The translations under genes and the position numbers were made by a program. The notes under the pieces were generated by a model. It saw only the letters and a program-made list of their open reading frames with translations, had not been told where the DNA came from and did no database searches. From Allonocardiopsis opalescens (GTDB taxonomy: Bacteria > Actinomycetota > Actinomycetes > Streptosporangiales > Streptosporangiaceae): DNA of 64,000 nucleotides. Below, piece after piece: positions 7,967-15,898 of the stretch. Numbering within the stretch: the first letter of the stretch is position 1; each line of letters begins with the position of its first letter. The stretch is taken from contig NZ_PVZC01000002.1 in assembly GCF_003002095.1 (NCBI RefSeq), positions 434,001 through 498,000 on the forward strand, in the 5' to 3' direction.

Positions 7967-8428
7967 TCAGCGGCCGTGGTGCTGCCCTTGCGAGGCGCGG
8001 CCCGCGGGCGCGTGGTCGCCGGGGCAGCCGCCGCAGCGGCCGAAGACGGTGAGGTGGTGGATGTCGGTCTCGAAGCCGAGTTCGCCGCGCAGCCGGTTCA
8101 CGAAGCCGTCGGCGACGGACGGGCTGATCTCGATGACCTCGCCGCAGTCGCGGCAGACCAGGTGGATGTGGTCGGCGTGCTCGGCGAGGTGGTAGGTGGG
8201 GGCGCCGTGGCTGAGGTGGGTGTGGGTGACCAGCCCCAGCTCCTCCAGCAGCTCCAGGGTGCGGTACACGGTGGAGATGTTCACGCCCCTGGCGGTCTCC
8301 TGCACCTTGGCGCAGATCTCCTCCGGGGTGGCGTGCACCAGGTGCTCGATGGCCTCCAGCACCATCTGCCGCTGCGGGGTCACCCGGTAGCCGCGGGAGC
8401 GGAGTTCTTGGTGCCAGGTCGCCGACAT
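7967..8428 (-). CDS. Fur family metalloregulator (possibly Nur)
   Basis: 153-residue Fur-superfamily repressor. The winged helix spans about residues 8-85 (YRVTPQRQMVLEAI, then NISTVYRTLELLEELGLV). The dimerisation and metal domain has the HADHIHLVCRDCGEVIEI motif and a second cysteine pair CGGCPG near the C-terminus, together forming the structural Cys4 zinc site. The ATG at 8428 is preferred to one 18 bases earlier because it aligns with the family N-terminus. The regulatory metal cannot be read reliably. From the neighbouring nitrobindin and ygfZ genes I suspect the nickel-responsive Nur type known in Streptomyces; Zur or Fur remain possible. Confidence 0.88.
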   Translation of the reverse strand: MSATWHQELRSRGYRVTPQRQMVLEAIEHLVHATPEEICAKVQETARGVNISTVYRTLELLEELGLVTHTHLSHGAPTYHLAEHADHIHLVCRDCGEVIEISPSVADGFVNRLRGELGFETDIHHLTVFGRCGGCPGDHAPAGRASQGQHHGR

Positions 8429-8476
8429 GCCTCCGAGTGTATGCATGGCCGTGCGACGCGGCTCACGAAAAAAGAG

Positions 8477-8506
8477 TTGCCTCCTGCGTCCGGTGCCGCA
8501 TAGCGT
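8477..8506 (+). promoter_or_regulatory. Housekeeping-type promoter of a short structured transcript
   Basis: TTGCCT (8477-8482) and TAGCGT (8501-8506) are spaced by 18 bp, close to the actinomycete vegetative consensus (TTGACA - 18 - TAGRRT). It points away from the Fur gene on the plus strand, where no annotated-size gene begins for almost 1 kb. The expected start is near 8513. Confidence 0.65.
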
Positions 8507-8537
8507 TCAACTACGCGCGAAAGGAGGTGGTCCGAAA

Positions 8538-8576
8538 GTGCATGCTTCTAGGACTCGCGAGGTGGCTGTCCGCTAG
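8538..8576 (+). CDS. 12-residue peptide frame behind a near-perfect ribosome site
   Basis: GTG start followed by 11 codons and TAG, giving VHASRTREVAVR. It is preceded by AAGGAGGTGG (8521-8530), an almost complete anti-16S match, 7-8 bases from the start codon. No such site would be expected by chance here. It may be a regulatory leader whose translation controls folding of the RNA that follows, or a genuine micropeptide. I have a vague memory of similar basic 'TREVA' peptides in other actinomycetes but cannot confirm it. Confidence 0.4.
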   Translation: MHASRTREVAVR

Positions 8577-8705
8577 CCGCCGTCGCCTGGTTGCCAGTCG
8601 ATGACGGCTCGCGAATCCAAGGCAGACACCCGGGCCCCTGGGGGTCGACACCAGTCCGGTCGACCGGTCTCCGTCCGGAGACGACCCAGGGGTTCGCCCA
8701 TTTTC

Positions 8706-8730
8706 GGGGGCCGGCCGGCGGCCCCCTTCT
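8706..8730 (+). terminator. Intrinsic-type terminator of the structured RNA
   Basis: A 7-bp all-G/C stem (8706-8712 with 8720-8726) with a 7-nt loop is followed by a T-rich stretch. It closes the plus-strand unit and may also act on the minus strand just beyond the end of the nitrobindin gene. Confidence 0.55.
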
Positions 8731-8755
8731 CGTCTCGGCCGAGCGCCGCCGGACC

Positions 8756-9298
8756 TCAGCGCACCCGCTTGAGCTGCGCCGACAGGTACGACTGGAGCGG
8801 CTCCCCGAAGGCCGCGATGTCCCAGGCGTAGCCCAGGTCCTCGCCGATCATCCCGTACAGCCGGTGGCCGCCGGTCACCTCGTGCGCGGTCTCGGTGCGC
8901 GCCACCACATCGGTGTGCAGCTCCACCCGGCGGAAGGCCACTGTGCCGACGTAGACCTCCGAATAGCCCTCGGGGTGCGTCAGCAGCACCTCTACGCCGT
9001 TGTCGAGCCCTTCGGCCTCCTCGGCGCCCGCCTGCGCGCCGTCGGCGCCCGGCCGCGCGGCGCTCACGGGCCGCCAGAAGCCCGACTCCGCGGCAACCGT
9101 CTCGCCGATGCGGCCGTCGTCGTCGAGGCGCCAGGCGGTGCTGGTGTACACGAGGTAGGGCCGGCCGGTGTGGGTGAAGGTGACTTCCTGCCCGAAGCGG
9201 AAGCCGTCCATGGTGGCGTGCCCGCCCACTCCGGCGCCCTCCCAGACGCCGAGCAGGAACGACAGCCTCTCCAGAGCCGGGTGCAGCGGTGTGTCCAT
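8756..9298 (-). CDS. FABP-like nitrobindin family protein
   Basis: 180-residue ten-stranded beta-barrel protein of the THAP4/nitrobindin family (peroxynitrite-isomerising heme proteins in actinobacteria and plants). The N-terminal signature L-G-x-W-x-G-x-G is present (LLGVWEGAGVG, residues 14-24), with the FGQEVTFTHTGRPYLVYTS strand pair behind it. The ATG at 9298 gives the family N-terminus; the longer frame upstream is unlikely. Near the C-terminus, where relatives have a heme-ligating His in a P-L-x-x-H-L-x-A context, this protein reads P-L-Q-S-Y-L-S-A, so heme binding may be altered. It is upstream of fur on the same strand, with the structured RNA antisense between them. Confidence 0.85.
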   Translation of the reverse strand: MDTPLHPALERLSFLLGVWEGAGVGGHATMDGFRFGQEVTFTHTGRPYLVYTSTAWRLDDDGRIGETVAAESGFWRPVSAARPGADGAQAGAEEAEGLDNGVEVLLTHPEGYSEVYVGTVAFRRVELHTDVVARTETAHEVTGGHRLYGMIGEDLGYAWDIAAFGEPLQSYLSAQLKRVR

Positions 9299-9446
9299 GG
9301 GGGCCCAGCCTACGCAAGGTGCGCGGGGCTTCGGTGGTACTACGCGGTGTTCATCACCCCGTCGCCCTTGTGGCCTCCGCGGCTTCGGCGACGGTGTATG
9401 AATATCGGAACCATAACGAGCAACCGAACGACCCGAGAGGACGCGC

Positions 9447-10244
9447 GTGATGGCGCTGGCCGGTGCTGCGCTCGTGATCGTCGCGGCGCTGGTCGCCCCG
9501 CTGGCCTGGACGGCGCTGCGGCGCTGGTGGCGGGAGGCGGCACGGCGCCGGATGGCGCCGCCGCCGGAGCCGGGCGTGCCCGCGGTGCTGGTCGGCACCG
9601 CCGCCCCGGGCCCCGGCGGCCCGGTGGAGTCGCGGCTGGCCGGGGTGGAGTGCGTCTGGCACGGCCACGAGGTCCGCCGCCACTACCGCACCCGCCCGGC
9701 CCCCCGCCGCCGCCCGGCGCACGCCGAGACCGCGGAGCGGCCCGACCCCTCCCAGGGCGGCGAGGCGCCGCCCGGCGAGCTGCGGTGGGACTCCATCGCC
9801 GAGTTCACCTCGCCCGACACCTTCGTGCTGACCGGCCCCTTCGGTCGGCTGCTGGTCGACGGCCGCGAGGCCGTGCCCGACGACGCGCTCATGTGCCTGC
9901 AACGGGTGATCTCGCGCAGCGCCGAGCGCAGCGGCAAGGGCGACGACCTCCTCGCCCGGGTGGCCGGCCGCATCTCGGGCGTGTTCCGCGGCGAGACCCT
10001 GGAGTTCGAGTACCTGGAGTGGGTGGTCAGACCGGGCGAGCAACTGGAGGTCACCGGCGCGGTCGAGGAGCGCGACGGTGTGCCGGTGCTGACGGCACCG
10101 CCCGACGGGCGGCTGCGCTTCGCCGCCGCCCCGCCCGCCCCGCACCCGCCCTTCGGCCCCGCCGACGCGGTCCGCGCCGTCGGCTACGGCGTCACCGTCG
10201 TGCTGACGGCCGCGGCGGGCGTCACCCTGCTCGCCATCGGCTGA
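9447..10244 (+). CDS. GIDE-domain ('E3 ubiquitin ligase-like') membrane protein
   Basis: 265-residue membrane protein with an N-terminal span (residues 2-24), a cytoplasmic or luminal middle, and a C-terminal span (about 240-263). The segment from VECVWHGHEVRRHY (about 70-83) through EYLEWVVRPGEQLEVTGAV (near 190-208) follows the GIDE domain pattern, found in the mitochondrial ligase MUL1 without its RING finger in bacteria. The biochemical role of bacterial members is unknown. The start may be the GTG at 9447 or the adjacent ATG at 9450; GAGAGG lies just upstream. A second protein of the same family follows two genes downstream, with dsrE between. Confidence 0.7.
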   Translation: MMALAGAALVIVAALVAPLAWTALRRWWREAARRRMAPPPEPGVPAVLVGTAAPGPGGPVESRLAGVECVWHGHEVRRHYRTRPAPRRRPAHAETAERPDPSQGGEAPPGELRWDSIAEFTSPDTFVLTGPFGRLLVDGREAVPDDALMCLQRVISRSAERSGKGDDLLARVAGRISGVFRGETLEFEYLEWVVRPGEQLEVTGAVEERDGVPVLTAPPDGRLRFAAAPPAPHPPFGPADAVRAVGYGVTVVLTAAAGVTLLAIG

Positions 10245-10297
10245 ACCCGGCCCCCGCCCCTGGACCACCCGGCCCGTACAGCGGTTAGGGTGCTGGC

Positions 10298-10660
10298 ATG
10301 GCGCGCTCTCTGGTGATCAAGGCCACGGCCGGAACCGACGAGCCCGAACGCTGCAACCAGGCGTTCACCGTCGCGGCCTCGGCCGCCGCCAGCGGGGTGG
10401 AGATCTCCCTCTGGCTCACCGGCGAGGCCGCCTGGCTGGCCGTCCCCGGCCGCGCCGAGGAGTTCGAACTCCCCGAGGCGGCCCCGCTCGCCGACCTGAT
10501 CGGCACGGTCCTGGCCGCCGGACGCATCACCGTCTGCACCCAGTGCGCCGCCCGCCGCGGCCTCACCGGCGAGGACCTGCTCGACGGCGTCCGCATCGCC
10601 GGTGCCCCCGCCTTCGTCGAAGAGGTCACCGCCGAGGGCGTACAGGCGCTGGTGTACTAG
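10298..10660 (+). CDS. DsrE family protein
   Basis: 120-residue cytosolic protein of the DsrE/DsrF-like fold, related to sulfur-relay proteins. It starts with the typical beta strand SLVIKATAGTDEPERCNQAF and has a cysteine pair C-T-Q-C near residues 80-83 (ITVCTQCAARRG) that could take part in thiol chemistry. The ATG lies 7 bases after TAGGGT, suggesting a leaderless mRNA. Neighbours on both sides are GIDE-domain membrane proteins. The specific partner or sulfur pathway is not known. Confidence 0.82.
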   Translation: MARSLVIKATAGTDEPERCNQAFTVAASAAASGVEISLWLTGEAAWLAVPGRAEEFELPEAAPLADLIGTVLAAGRITVCTQCAARRGLTGEDLLDGVRIAGAPAFVEEVTAEGVQALVY

Positions 10661-10881
10661 CCGGAGCGCTTCGATCGCATCCGCCCCGAGCCGGGCCACA
10701 GCGTCCCTGTCCTTCGCCCGGACATGCGGCGGACCGTCCTGGACGCGCGGCACCGGCGGCCGTCTGACCTGATCCGGCCGCTTCCGCCCCTGTCGCCCGC
10801 CACCGGTCCATGCGTCTCTTATGGCGCGGTATAACCGCATGGCCGCCGCCATCCGGCGGCGCGGGACGAGGGGGGGGCGGA

Positions 10882-11637
10882 GTGCAGGTCGAACTGATAG
10901 TGGCGCTGGGGCTCGGGGTGGTGGCGGCCGGGCTGGCCGTGTTCGGGTACCTCTCGCGCAAGAAGCGGTGGCGGATGCAGGACACCCCCACGCTGAGCGT
11001 GGTGGAGATGAACCAGGCCCTCGGGCTGCGGGCCGAACTGCACTGCGAGGCCGTGGGGGTCGCGCAGCCCGGTGCCGGCGGGCCGGTGCGCGGCCCGTTC
11101 TCGGGCACGGCGTGCGTGTGGCACCGCACCACCGTCACCCGCCACTACGAGAAGTGGGAGTACAACTCCCAGACCAAGCGGCGCGAGCGGCGGCGGAGGC
11201 AGCAGCAGGTGGCCGACGAGCGCTCACCGGCGCCCTTCCGGCTCCAGGACGACAGCGGTCTGCTCACCCTCGCGCCCGCGGAGGCGTCGGTCGACGGCGC
11301 GGTCAAGAGCTTCGACCGCTACCAGGAGGCCCGCGACGGCCACACCGTGCAGCTGGGCCCGTTCAGCTTCCGGGCCGGGGGTGGCGGCACCCTCGGCTAC
11401 ACCTACCGGGAGTGGATCATCACCCCCGGCACCCGGCTGTACGCGCTCGGCCAGGTGGTGCGGCAGGGGCCCGAGCTGGTGATGGCCAAGCCCGAGGGGC
11501 AGGAGTTCGTCGTCTCCACCCGCAGCGAGGCCGAGATCACCAAGGGCCTGCACATCCGGGAGCGGATCGGCTTCATCGGCGCGGCCGTGGCGGCCGCGGG
11601 CGGGGCGGTGGCGGCGCTGCTGCCGGTGTTCGGCTGA
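10882..11637 (+). CDS. Second GIDE-domain membrane protein
   Basis: 251-residue homologue of the protein encoded two genes upstream. It has an N-terminal span (residues 3-24), a basic stretch, the motif TACVWHRTTVTRHYEKWEY (about 74-92; compare CVWHGHEVRRHY in the paralogue), and the YTYREWIITPGTRLYALGQV strand near 175-194. A C-terminal span covers about 228-249. The GTG at 10882 is preferred because the in-frame sequence before it is low-complexity Gly/Arg/Pro. It is about 220 bases behind dsrE; the intervening DNA shows nothing certain. Function unknown. Confidence 0.7.
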   Translation: MQVELIVALGLGVVAAGLAVFGYLSRKKRWRMQDTPTLSVVEMNQALGLRAELHCEAVGVAQPGAGGPVRGPFSGTACVWHRTTVTRHYEKWEYNSQTKRRERRRRQQQVADERSPAPFRLQDDSGLLTLAPAEASVDGAVKSFDRYQEARDGHTVQLGPFSFRAGGGGTLGYTYREWIITPGTRLYALGQVVRQGPELVMAKPEGQEFVVSTRSEAEITKGLHIRERIGFIGAAVAAAGGAVAALLPVFG

Positions 11638-11660
11638 GCGGAGCCGGGCCCGCTCAGCCG
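11631..11660. terminator. Bidirectional terminator overlapping two stop codons
   Basis: A perfect 11-bp stem (CGGCTGAGCGG at 11631-11641 with CCGCTCAGCCG at 11650-11660) spans the ends of the convergent GIDE and gatD genes, including both stop codons. The two genes are separated by only 16 bases. Confidence 0.7.
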
Positions 11661-12361
11661 ATGGCGGCGGCCAGCCGCTCCTCGCGCAGCCGCTCGCCCC
11701 AGCCGGGCGGCAGCGGCGGGATCTCGCCGACCGTCCAGCGCAGCAGCAGGTCGGCCAGGCCGGGGTTGCGCGGCAGGGCCGGGCCGTGCAGGTAGCTGCC
11801 GACGACGTGTCCGGCGTAGCCGCCCTCGAAGCCGTCGCCATTGCCGACGCCGACCACCGTGCGCGACAGCGGGGTGGTGCCGGGGCCGAGCTGGGTGCGG
11901 CCCTGGTGGTTCTCGAAGCCGGTGATCCTCGGCACGCCCAGCGCGGGATCCACGTCGGCGACCAGCTCGCCGACCGCGCGGCGGTCGCCGCGGCCGCTGC
12001 GGATGTCGAGCAGGCCCACCCCGGCGATGGGATTATCCTTGTCGTCGCCGAAGGTCTCGCCGATGATCTGGTATCCGGCGCAGATGGCCAGCACGGCGGC
12101 GCCGCGCTCGGCGGCGCGCTTGAGGCCGCCGTCGGCGATCAGCCGCCGCGCGGCCAGGATCTGCGGGCGGTCCTCGCCGCCGCCGAGCAGGTAGACGTCG
12201 CCCTCGACCGGCACGGCGTCGCTGGAGTGGACGTGCACGATCTCGGTGGGGATGCCGCGCAGCCGGGCGCGGCGCTCCAGGATGAGGGCGTTGCCCTGGT
12301 CGCCGTAGGTGCTGAGCAGGTCGGGGTAGATCCAGACGATCCGAAGCGCGCTGTCGTTCAC
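11654..12361 (-). CDS. gatD: Lipid II glutamine amidotransferase subunit GatD
   Basis: 235-residue class I glutamine amidotransferase (CobB/CobQ-like). It supplies ammonia to MurT to amidate the D-Glu carboxyl of peptidoglycan stem peptides. The nucleophile Cys is in LAICAGYQIIG (about residues 91-101), and the catalytic His in GSYLHGPALPRNP near 187-199. The N-terminus (RIVWIYPDLLSTYGDQGNA) is the typical first strand of the family. The GTG start overlaps the murT stop by 4 bases (GTGA), so the two are translationally coupled, as in other Gram-positive genomes. Confidence 0.93.
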   Translation of the reverse strand: MNDSALRIVWIYPDLLSTYGDQGNALILERRARLRGIPTEIVHVHSSDAVPVEGDVYLLGGGEDRPQILAARRLIADGGLKRAAERGAAVLAICAGYQIIGETFGDDKDNPIAGVGLLDIRSGRGDRRAVGELVADVDPALGVPRITGFENHQGRTQLGPGTTPLSRTVVGVGNGDGFEGGYAGHVVGSYLHGPALPRNPGLADLLLRWTVGEIPPLPPGWGERLREERLAAAIG

Positions 12362-13602
12362 GTGACCCTGCCCCACTCCGTGCGGATCTGCTGGAAGGCG
12401 GTGTAGTTGGCGACCACGTCCAGGCGCTTGGTGCCGGTCTTGGCGACGGCCTGGTCGATGTGGTCGATGACCTCGAACTCGACGTCGTCGGTGTCCAGGC
12501 GCAGCGCGAGGTCGGTGCGGCGCTCGCCGAGCACGAACACCTTGCGGCCGCGCAGCACGGTGTAGTCGACGTCCCACAGCCAGGAGGTGTCGCGGCCGTC
12601 GGGCACCTGGGCGTTCACCGACAGCGCCACCGGCACCGGCGGGGGGTCGAGGATGGCGAAGGACTCCAGCCAGCCCGCGGGGTTCTTGGCCATCAGCAGC
12701 CGCACCTCGACGGGGCCGCGCTGGATCGAGGAGTAGCGCCCGGCCACCGAGGTGACCTCGCGCAGCCGCGGCAGCGCGTTGTCGGGCGGCACGCCGAAGA
12801 CGGCGGCGGTGGCCAGCGCGATGGCGGCGTTGGCGCGGTTGGCGTCGCCGGGCAGCTTCATCCGCAGCTCGTGCTTGCGGCCGTGGGGGTCGGTGACGGT
12901 GTCGCCGTCGAGGACCCAGGACGGCTCAGGGCGGCGCAGGCCGCACTCGTGGCACTCCCAGTGGGGGTCGGCGGAGCGGTCGAGGTGGCCGCCGCACTCG
13001 GGGCAGCACCAGGAGTCCTCCTTCCACCGCTGGCCGGCCGCCACCCAGGTGGCATTGGAGGAGCCGAGGCCGGCCCAGGCGACCAGCGGCTCGTCGCAGT
13101 TGGCGACGACGTGCGCGGGACTGCCGCGCAGCGCGAAGCGCCACTTCTGGGCGAGCAGGTTGATCTCGGAGGCGCGGTCCATCTGGTCGCGGCTGAGGTT
13201 CATCAGCACCACCACGGCCGCCTTGGTGTCGGACAGCACCATCGGCAGGTACTTCTCGTCGACCTCCAGCACGGCGTTGCGCGCTTCGAGGTCGGAGGAG
13301 AGCGCGGTGATGTGGCCCGACGGCATGTTCGCGCCGAACTCGTTGGTGGCGACCGGGCCGAGCGCGCGCAGCGCGTTGGTGATCAGCCGGGTGGTGGTGG
13401 TCTTGCCGTTGGTGGCGCTGACCAGGGCCAACTGGCGGCCGCGGGACAGTTCGGCGAGTACGTCGGGCTCGACCTTGAGGGCGACCCGTCCGCCGATGAC
13501 CGAGCCGTCGCCCCGGCCGGTGGCCCGCGACAGCCGCGCGGCGCTGAGTCCCAGCGTCGCGGCGAGCCGGGCTCGCAACGATAGCTTGCTCATCTTCTCC
13601 AC
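12358..13602 (-). CDS. murT: Lipid II isoglutaminyl synthase subunit MurT
   Basis: 414-residue Mur-ligase-like ATPase that, with GatD, converts lipid II D-glutamate to D-isoglutamine at the cytoplasmic membrane. The P-loop ATNGKTTTTRL lies near residues 63-73. An inserted zinc ribbon has two Cys pairs (CCPECGG and CHECGLR, about 192-218), specific to MurT. The C-terminal MurT-specific domain follows. The ATG at 13602 has no obvious ribosome site; an ATG 9 bases downstream is preceded by GGAG but very close. gatD overlaps its end. The pair is divergent from nothing and follows the large 723-residue protein gene upstream on the same strand. Confidence 0.93.
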   Translation of the reverse strand: MEKMSKLSLRARLAATLGLSAARLSRATGRGDGSVIGGRVALKVEPDVLAELSRGRQLALVSATNGKTTTTRLITNALRALGPVATNEFGANMPSGHITALSSDLEARNAVLEVDEKYLPMVLSDTKAAVVVLMNLSRDQMDRASEINLLAQKWRFALRGSPAHVVANCDEPLVAWAGLGSSNATWVAAGQRWKEDSWCCPECGGHLDRSADPHWECHECGLRRPEPSWVLDGDTVTDPHGRKHELRMKLPGDANRANAAIALATAAVFGVPPDNALPRLREVTSVAGRYSSIQRGPVEVRLLMAKNPAGWLESFAILDPPPVPVALSVNAQVPDGRDTSWLWDVDYTVLRGRKVFVLGERRTDLALRLDTDDVEFEVIDHIDQAVAKTGTKRLDVVANYTAFQQIRTEWGRVT

Positions 13603-13710
13603 ATCACAGCCGACAACGGGCAGGACTCCGTCTGAAGGATCGTAGCCGCCCCGGCCGGCCGCCGCGCACGGGTAACCGACCCGTAACGGCGCGGCGGGCG
13701 GCCGAGGGCC

Positions 13711-15882
13711 TCAGCGGCGGGGCCTCCGGGTGCGCCAGTCCAGCCGTTCCGGCGGCGGCCCGAGGTTGGGCGGGGCGGTGGACATCGGGGACGGCGGGTC
13801 GACCCGGCTGGGCACGACGGGGCGGGCGGCGGGCCCGGCCTGGGCGGGCTCCTCGGGGGCGTCGGGCGGCGGCAGCGGCGCCGGGGCGGCCGCGCCCGGC
13901 ACCGGCGCCTCGGGCACCGGCGCGGCCACGCCGCCGGTGCGGCGGGCGCCGTCGAACTCCGCGATGGTGCGGTTCTCCAGGGCGTGCAGGGCGGGGTTGA
14001 CGTCGGCCAGCACCAGCCTGCGCCCGCTCGCGTCGGCGTAGGTGATGATCATCGCGGTGGCGGGCAGCTGCTGCAGCTCGTGCTGCTCGACCAGGAACTC
14101 GCGGGAGCGCTGGAGGCTCTGCGCCTGCGACTCGTTGGTGCCGATCGCGCGGGAGGTGTTCCGCCCCCAGGCGGTGGAGGCGTTGATGCCCTCGCTGATG
14201 GCGGTGGAGTCGCTGGTGGAGAAGGAGGAGTTCGCGTCGCGGCTGCTGGAGAAGGTGCCCGACGCCGACAGCAGCCAGCCGTCGTCGCTGTGGCCGCTGC
14301 CCCGGCTGCGGCCCTTGCTGGTGGACTCCGAGTAGGTGGTGGAGGTGGAGTCGCTGGTGCCGACGGTGGAGGTGTAGGAGTCGCCGAGGGTGTCGGTGAT
14401 GGAGGAGCCGACGGTCTCGGTGAGCTGGCTGAGCACGAAGCGGTGCTCGGTGCCCAGCTGCTCGGCGGCCGCCTTGGCGTCCTCGGCGTTGCCCAGCCGC
14501 ATGTACGCGACGGCGGCGTGGCCCCGGCCGAGCCGCTCCTTCACGGGGGCGCCCAGCGAGCGGTAGGCGAGCACGAGTCCGGCGCGGGTGGACTCGCAGG
14601 CGTCGGTGAGCCGGTCGAGCACGTCGCCGCGCAGCTTCTCGGCGCCGCAGACGATCAGGGTGTGCTGCCAGGGCAGCGCCTCGGGCGCCTGGCGGAGCAG
14701 GTGGGTGAGCGCGGTGACCGCGTAGGTGCCGAGCACCTTGTTGCCGAAGACGCCGGAGCGGCGGTCGGTGGCGACCACCCGCAGCCGCGAGCGCGGCATC
14801 CGGGCCGGGCGGGTGCCCAGCGACTCCAGCTTGCGCAGCTGCGCCTCCAGCGCCCAGGCGCGCTCGATCACCACCCGGTCGGTGGCGCCCTGGCCGTACA
14901 GGGTGGTGATCCGCTCCACCTGCTCGGGGGTGAGCAGACCGGCCCGCACGTCGTCGCGCGGGTCGCCCACCTGGGCCAGGGCGCGCAGCGCGGCGGCGAC
15001 GGAGGCGATGGTGGCGCCCTCGCCGAGGATGCCGAGCAGGCGGTCGAGGATGGAGTTGTCGAAGGAGAGGTCTCGGGTGCTGCTCTCCTTCTCACTGACG
15101 CTGACGACCAGCGAGAGCAGGTCGGCGGTGGCCTCCCGCCCCAGGCCCAGGCCGAGGTCGAGCCGGGGCAGGTCGGCCGGGAGCACCCACACCAGCGGGT
15201 CGACGCCCGAGCGCTCGGCCATCGCGACCAGGTCGGTGGCGACGGCGCCGTCGGACAGGTCGAGCACGATCACGTCGCCGCCGGCCGCGAGCCGGGCGGC
15301 GCCGATCATGGTGACCGCCGCGGACCAGCCGACCAGGGTGCCCCCGGCCAGGTCGACCCGGTTGACGTCAGGCGGCAGGGCGACGGCCTGCCAGGGGCGC
15401 TGCCGTTCGAACTCCTCGCGGCGCTCCTGCCAGACGTGGTGGAGTTCGGCGTGCTCCTCCTGCTCGATGCGGAGCCTGCGGTCCTTCTCGGTCCGGATGC
15501 GGTCCAGCCGTTCCTGCTCCTCGCGGATGCGCTCCTTGAGCGCCTGGCCGCCCTGCCAGGTGGCGTAGGCGGTGAGGGCGGTGATCACCAGGCAGCAGCC
15601 GATCAGGATCGCGCCCAGGACGGAGTTGACCGCGCCGGTGGCGGTCAGCACCAGGAAGACGACCACGCCGGCGGCGGCGCCGATCAGCACGGCCTTGAGC
15701 GGCCGGTTGATCAGGTTCTCCTCGCGGCGCTGGGCCGCGACCCAGTCGTCGCTGATCCGGTCGTGCTCGGGGGGCACGGGGCGGCGCGGCGGCGGTCCGG
15801 GGTCGGGGTGGTCCTGGCGGAACTGCCAGCCCAGTCTGACCTGGTCGGGGCGGACGCGGAGCTCAGGTGAATCAGCCGACAT
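13711..15882 (-). CDS. TraG/VirD4- or HerA-like membrane protein with Ser-rich insert and degenerate P-loop
   Basis: 723-residue protein. Two membrane spans lie at about 62-108, then a charged coiled coil at about 110-165 (ALKERIREEQERLDRIR and onward). An ATPase-like core follows, beginning LAGGTLVGWSAAV where a GxGKT/S P-loop would stand, and VIVLDLSDG as the next strand. HTLIVCGAEKLRGD and the later LGTEHRFVLSQLTETVG resemble the second half of coupling-protein ATPases. Residues about 480-600 form a striking Ser/Thr-rich insert, and the last 100 residues are Pro-rich. The P-loop lacks its lysine, so ATP hydrolysis is doubtful. The upstream gene, 16 bases away, encodes a related protein. 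No relaxase, integrase or pilus genes accompany them. Confidence 0.6.
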   Translation of the reverse strand: MSADSPELRVRPDQVRLGWQFRQDHPDPGPPPRRPVPPEHDRISDDWVAAQRREENLINRPLKAVLIGAAAGVVVFLVLTATGAVNSVLGAILIGCCLVITALTAYATWQGGQALKERIREEQERLDRIRTEKDRRLRIEQEEHAELHHVWQERREEFERQRPWQAVALPPDVNRVDLAGGTLVGWSAAVTMIGAARLAAGGDVIVLDLSDGAVATDLVAMAERSGVDPLVWVLPADLPRLDLGLGLGREATADLLSLVVSVSEKESSTRDLSFDNSILDRLLGILGEGATIASVAAALRALAQVGDPRDDVRAGLLTPEQVERITTLYGQGATDRVVIERAWALEAQLRKLESLGTRPARMPRSRLRVVATDRRSGVFGNKVLGTYAVTALTHLLRQAPEALPWQHTLIVCGAEKLRGDVLDRLTDACESTRAGLVLAYRSLGAPVKERLGRGHAAVAYMRLGNAEDAKAAAEQLGTEHRFVLSQLTETVGSSITDTLGDSYTSTVGTSDSTSTTYSESTSKGRSRGSGHSDDGWLLSASGTFSSSRDANSSFSTSDSTAISEGINASTAWGRNTSRAIGTNESQAQSLQRSREFLVEQHELQQLPATAMIITYADASGRRLVLADVNPALHALENRTIAEFDGARRTGGVAAPVPEAPVPGAAAPAPLPPPDAPEEPAQAGPAARPVVPSRVDPPSPMSTAPPNLGPPPERLDWRTRRPRR

Positions 15883-15898
15883 CGAGTTCCTGCCTGTG

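Larger units (their letters stand above)
8513..8730 (+). ncRNA. Candidate structured RNA carrying a tiny ORF
   Basis: A transcript of about 215 nt is predicted from the promoter at 8477-8506 to a terminator hairpin at 8706-8726 (GGGGGCC / GGCCCCC, loop of 7, followed by TTCTCGTCTC). After a very strong Shine-Dalgarno sequence and a 12-codon reading frame comes a dense fold. A long imperfect stem joins about 8632-8647 (GGGCCCCTGGGGGTCG) with 8682-8699. It encloses the self-complementary CCGGTCGACCGG (8656-8667) and a hairpin GTCTCC-GTCC-GGAGAC (8667-8682). It lies between nitrobindin and Fur, both on the opposite strand. I do not recognise the RNA family; the unit is inferred from sequence only. 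Confidence 0.55.
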
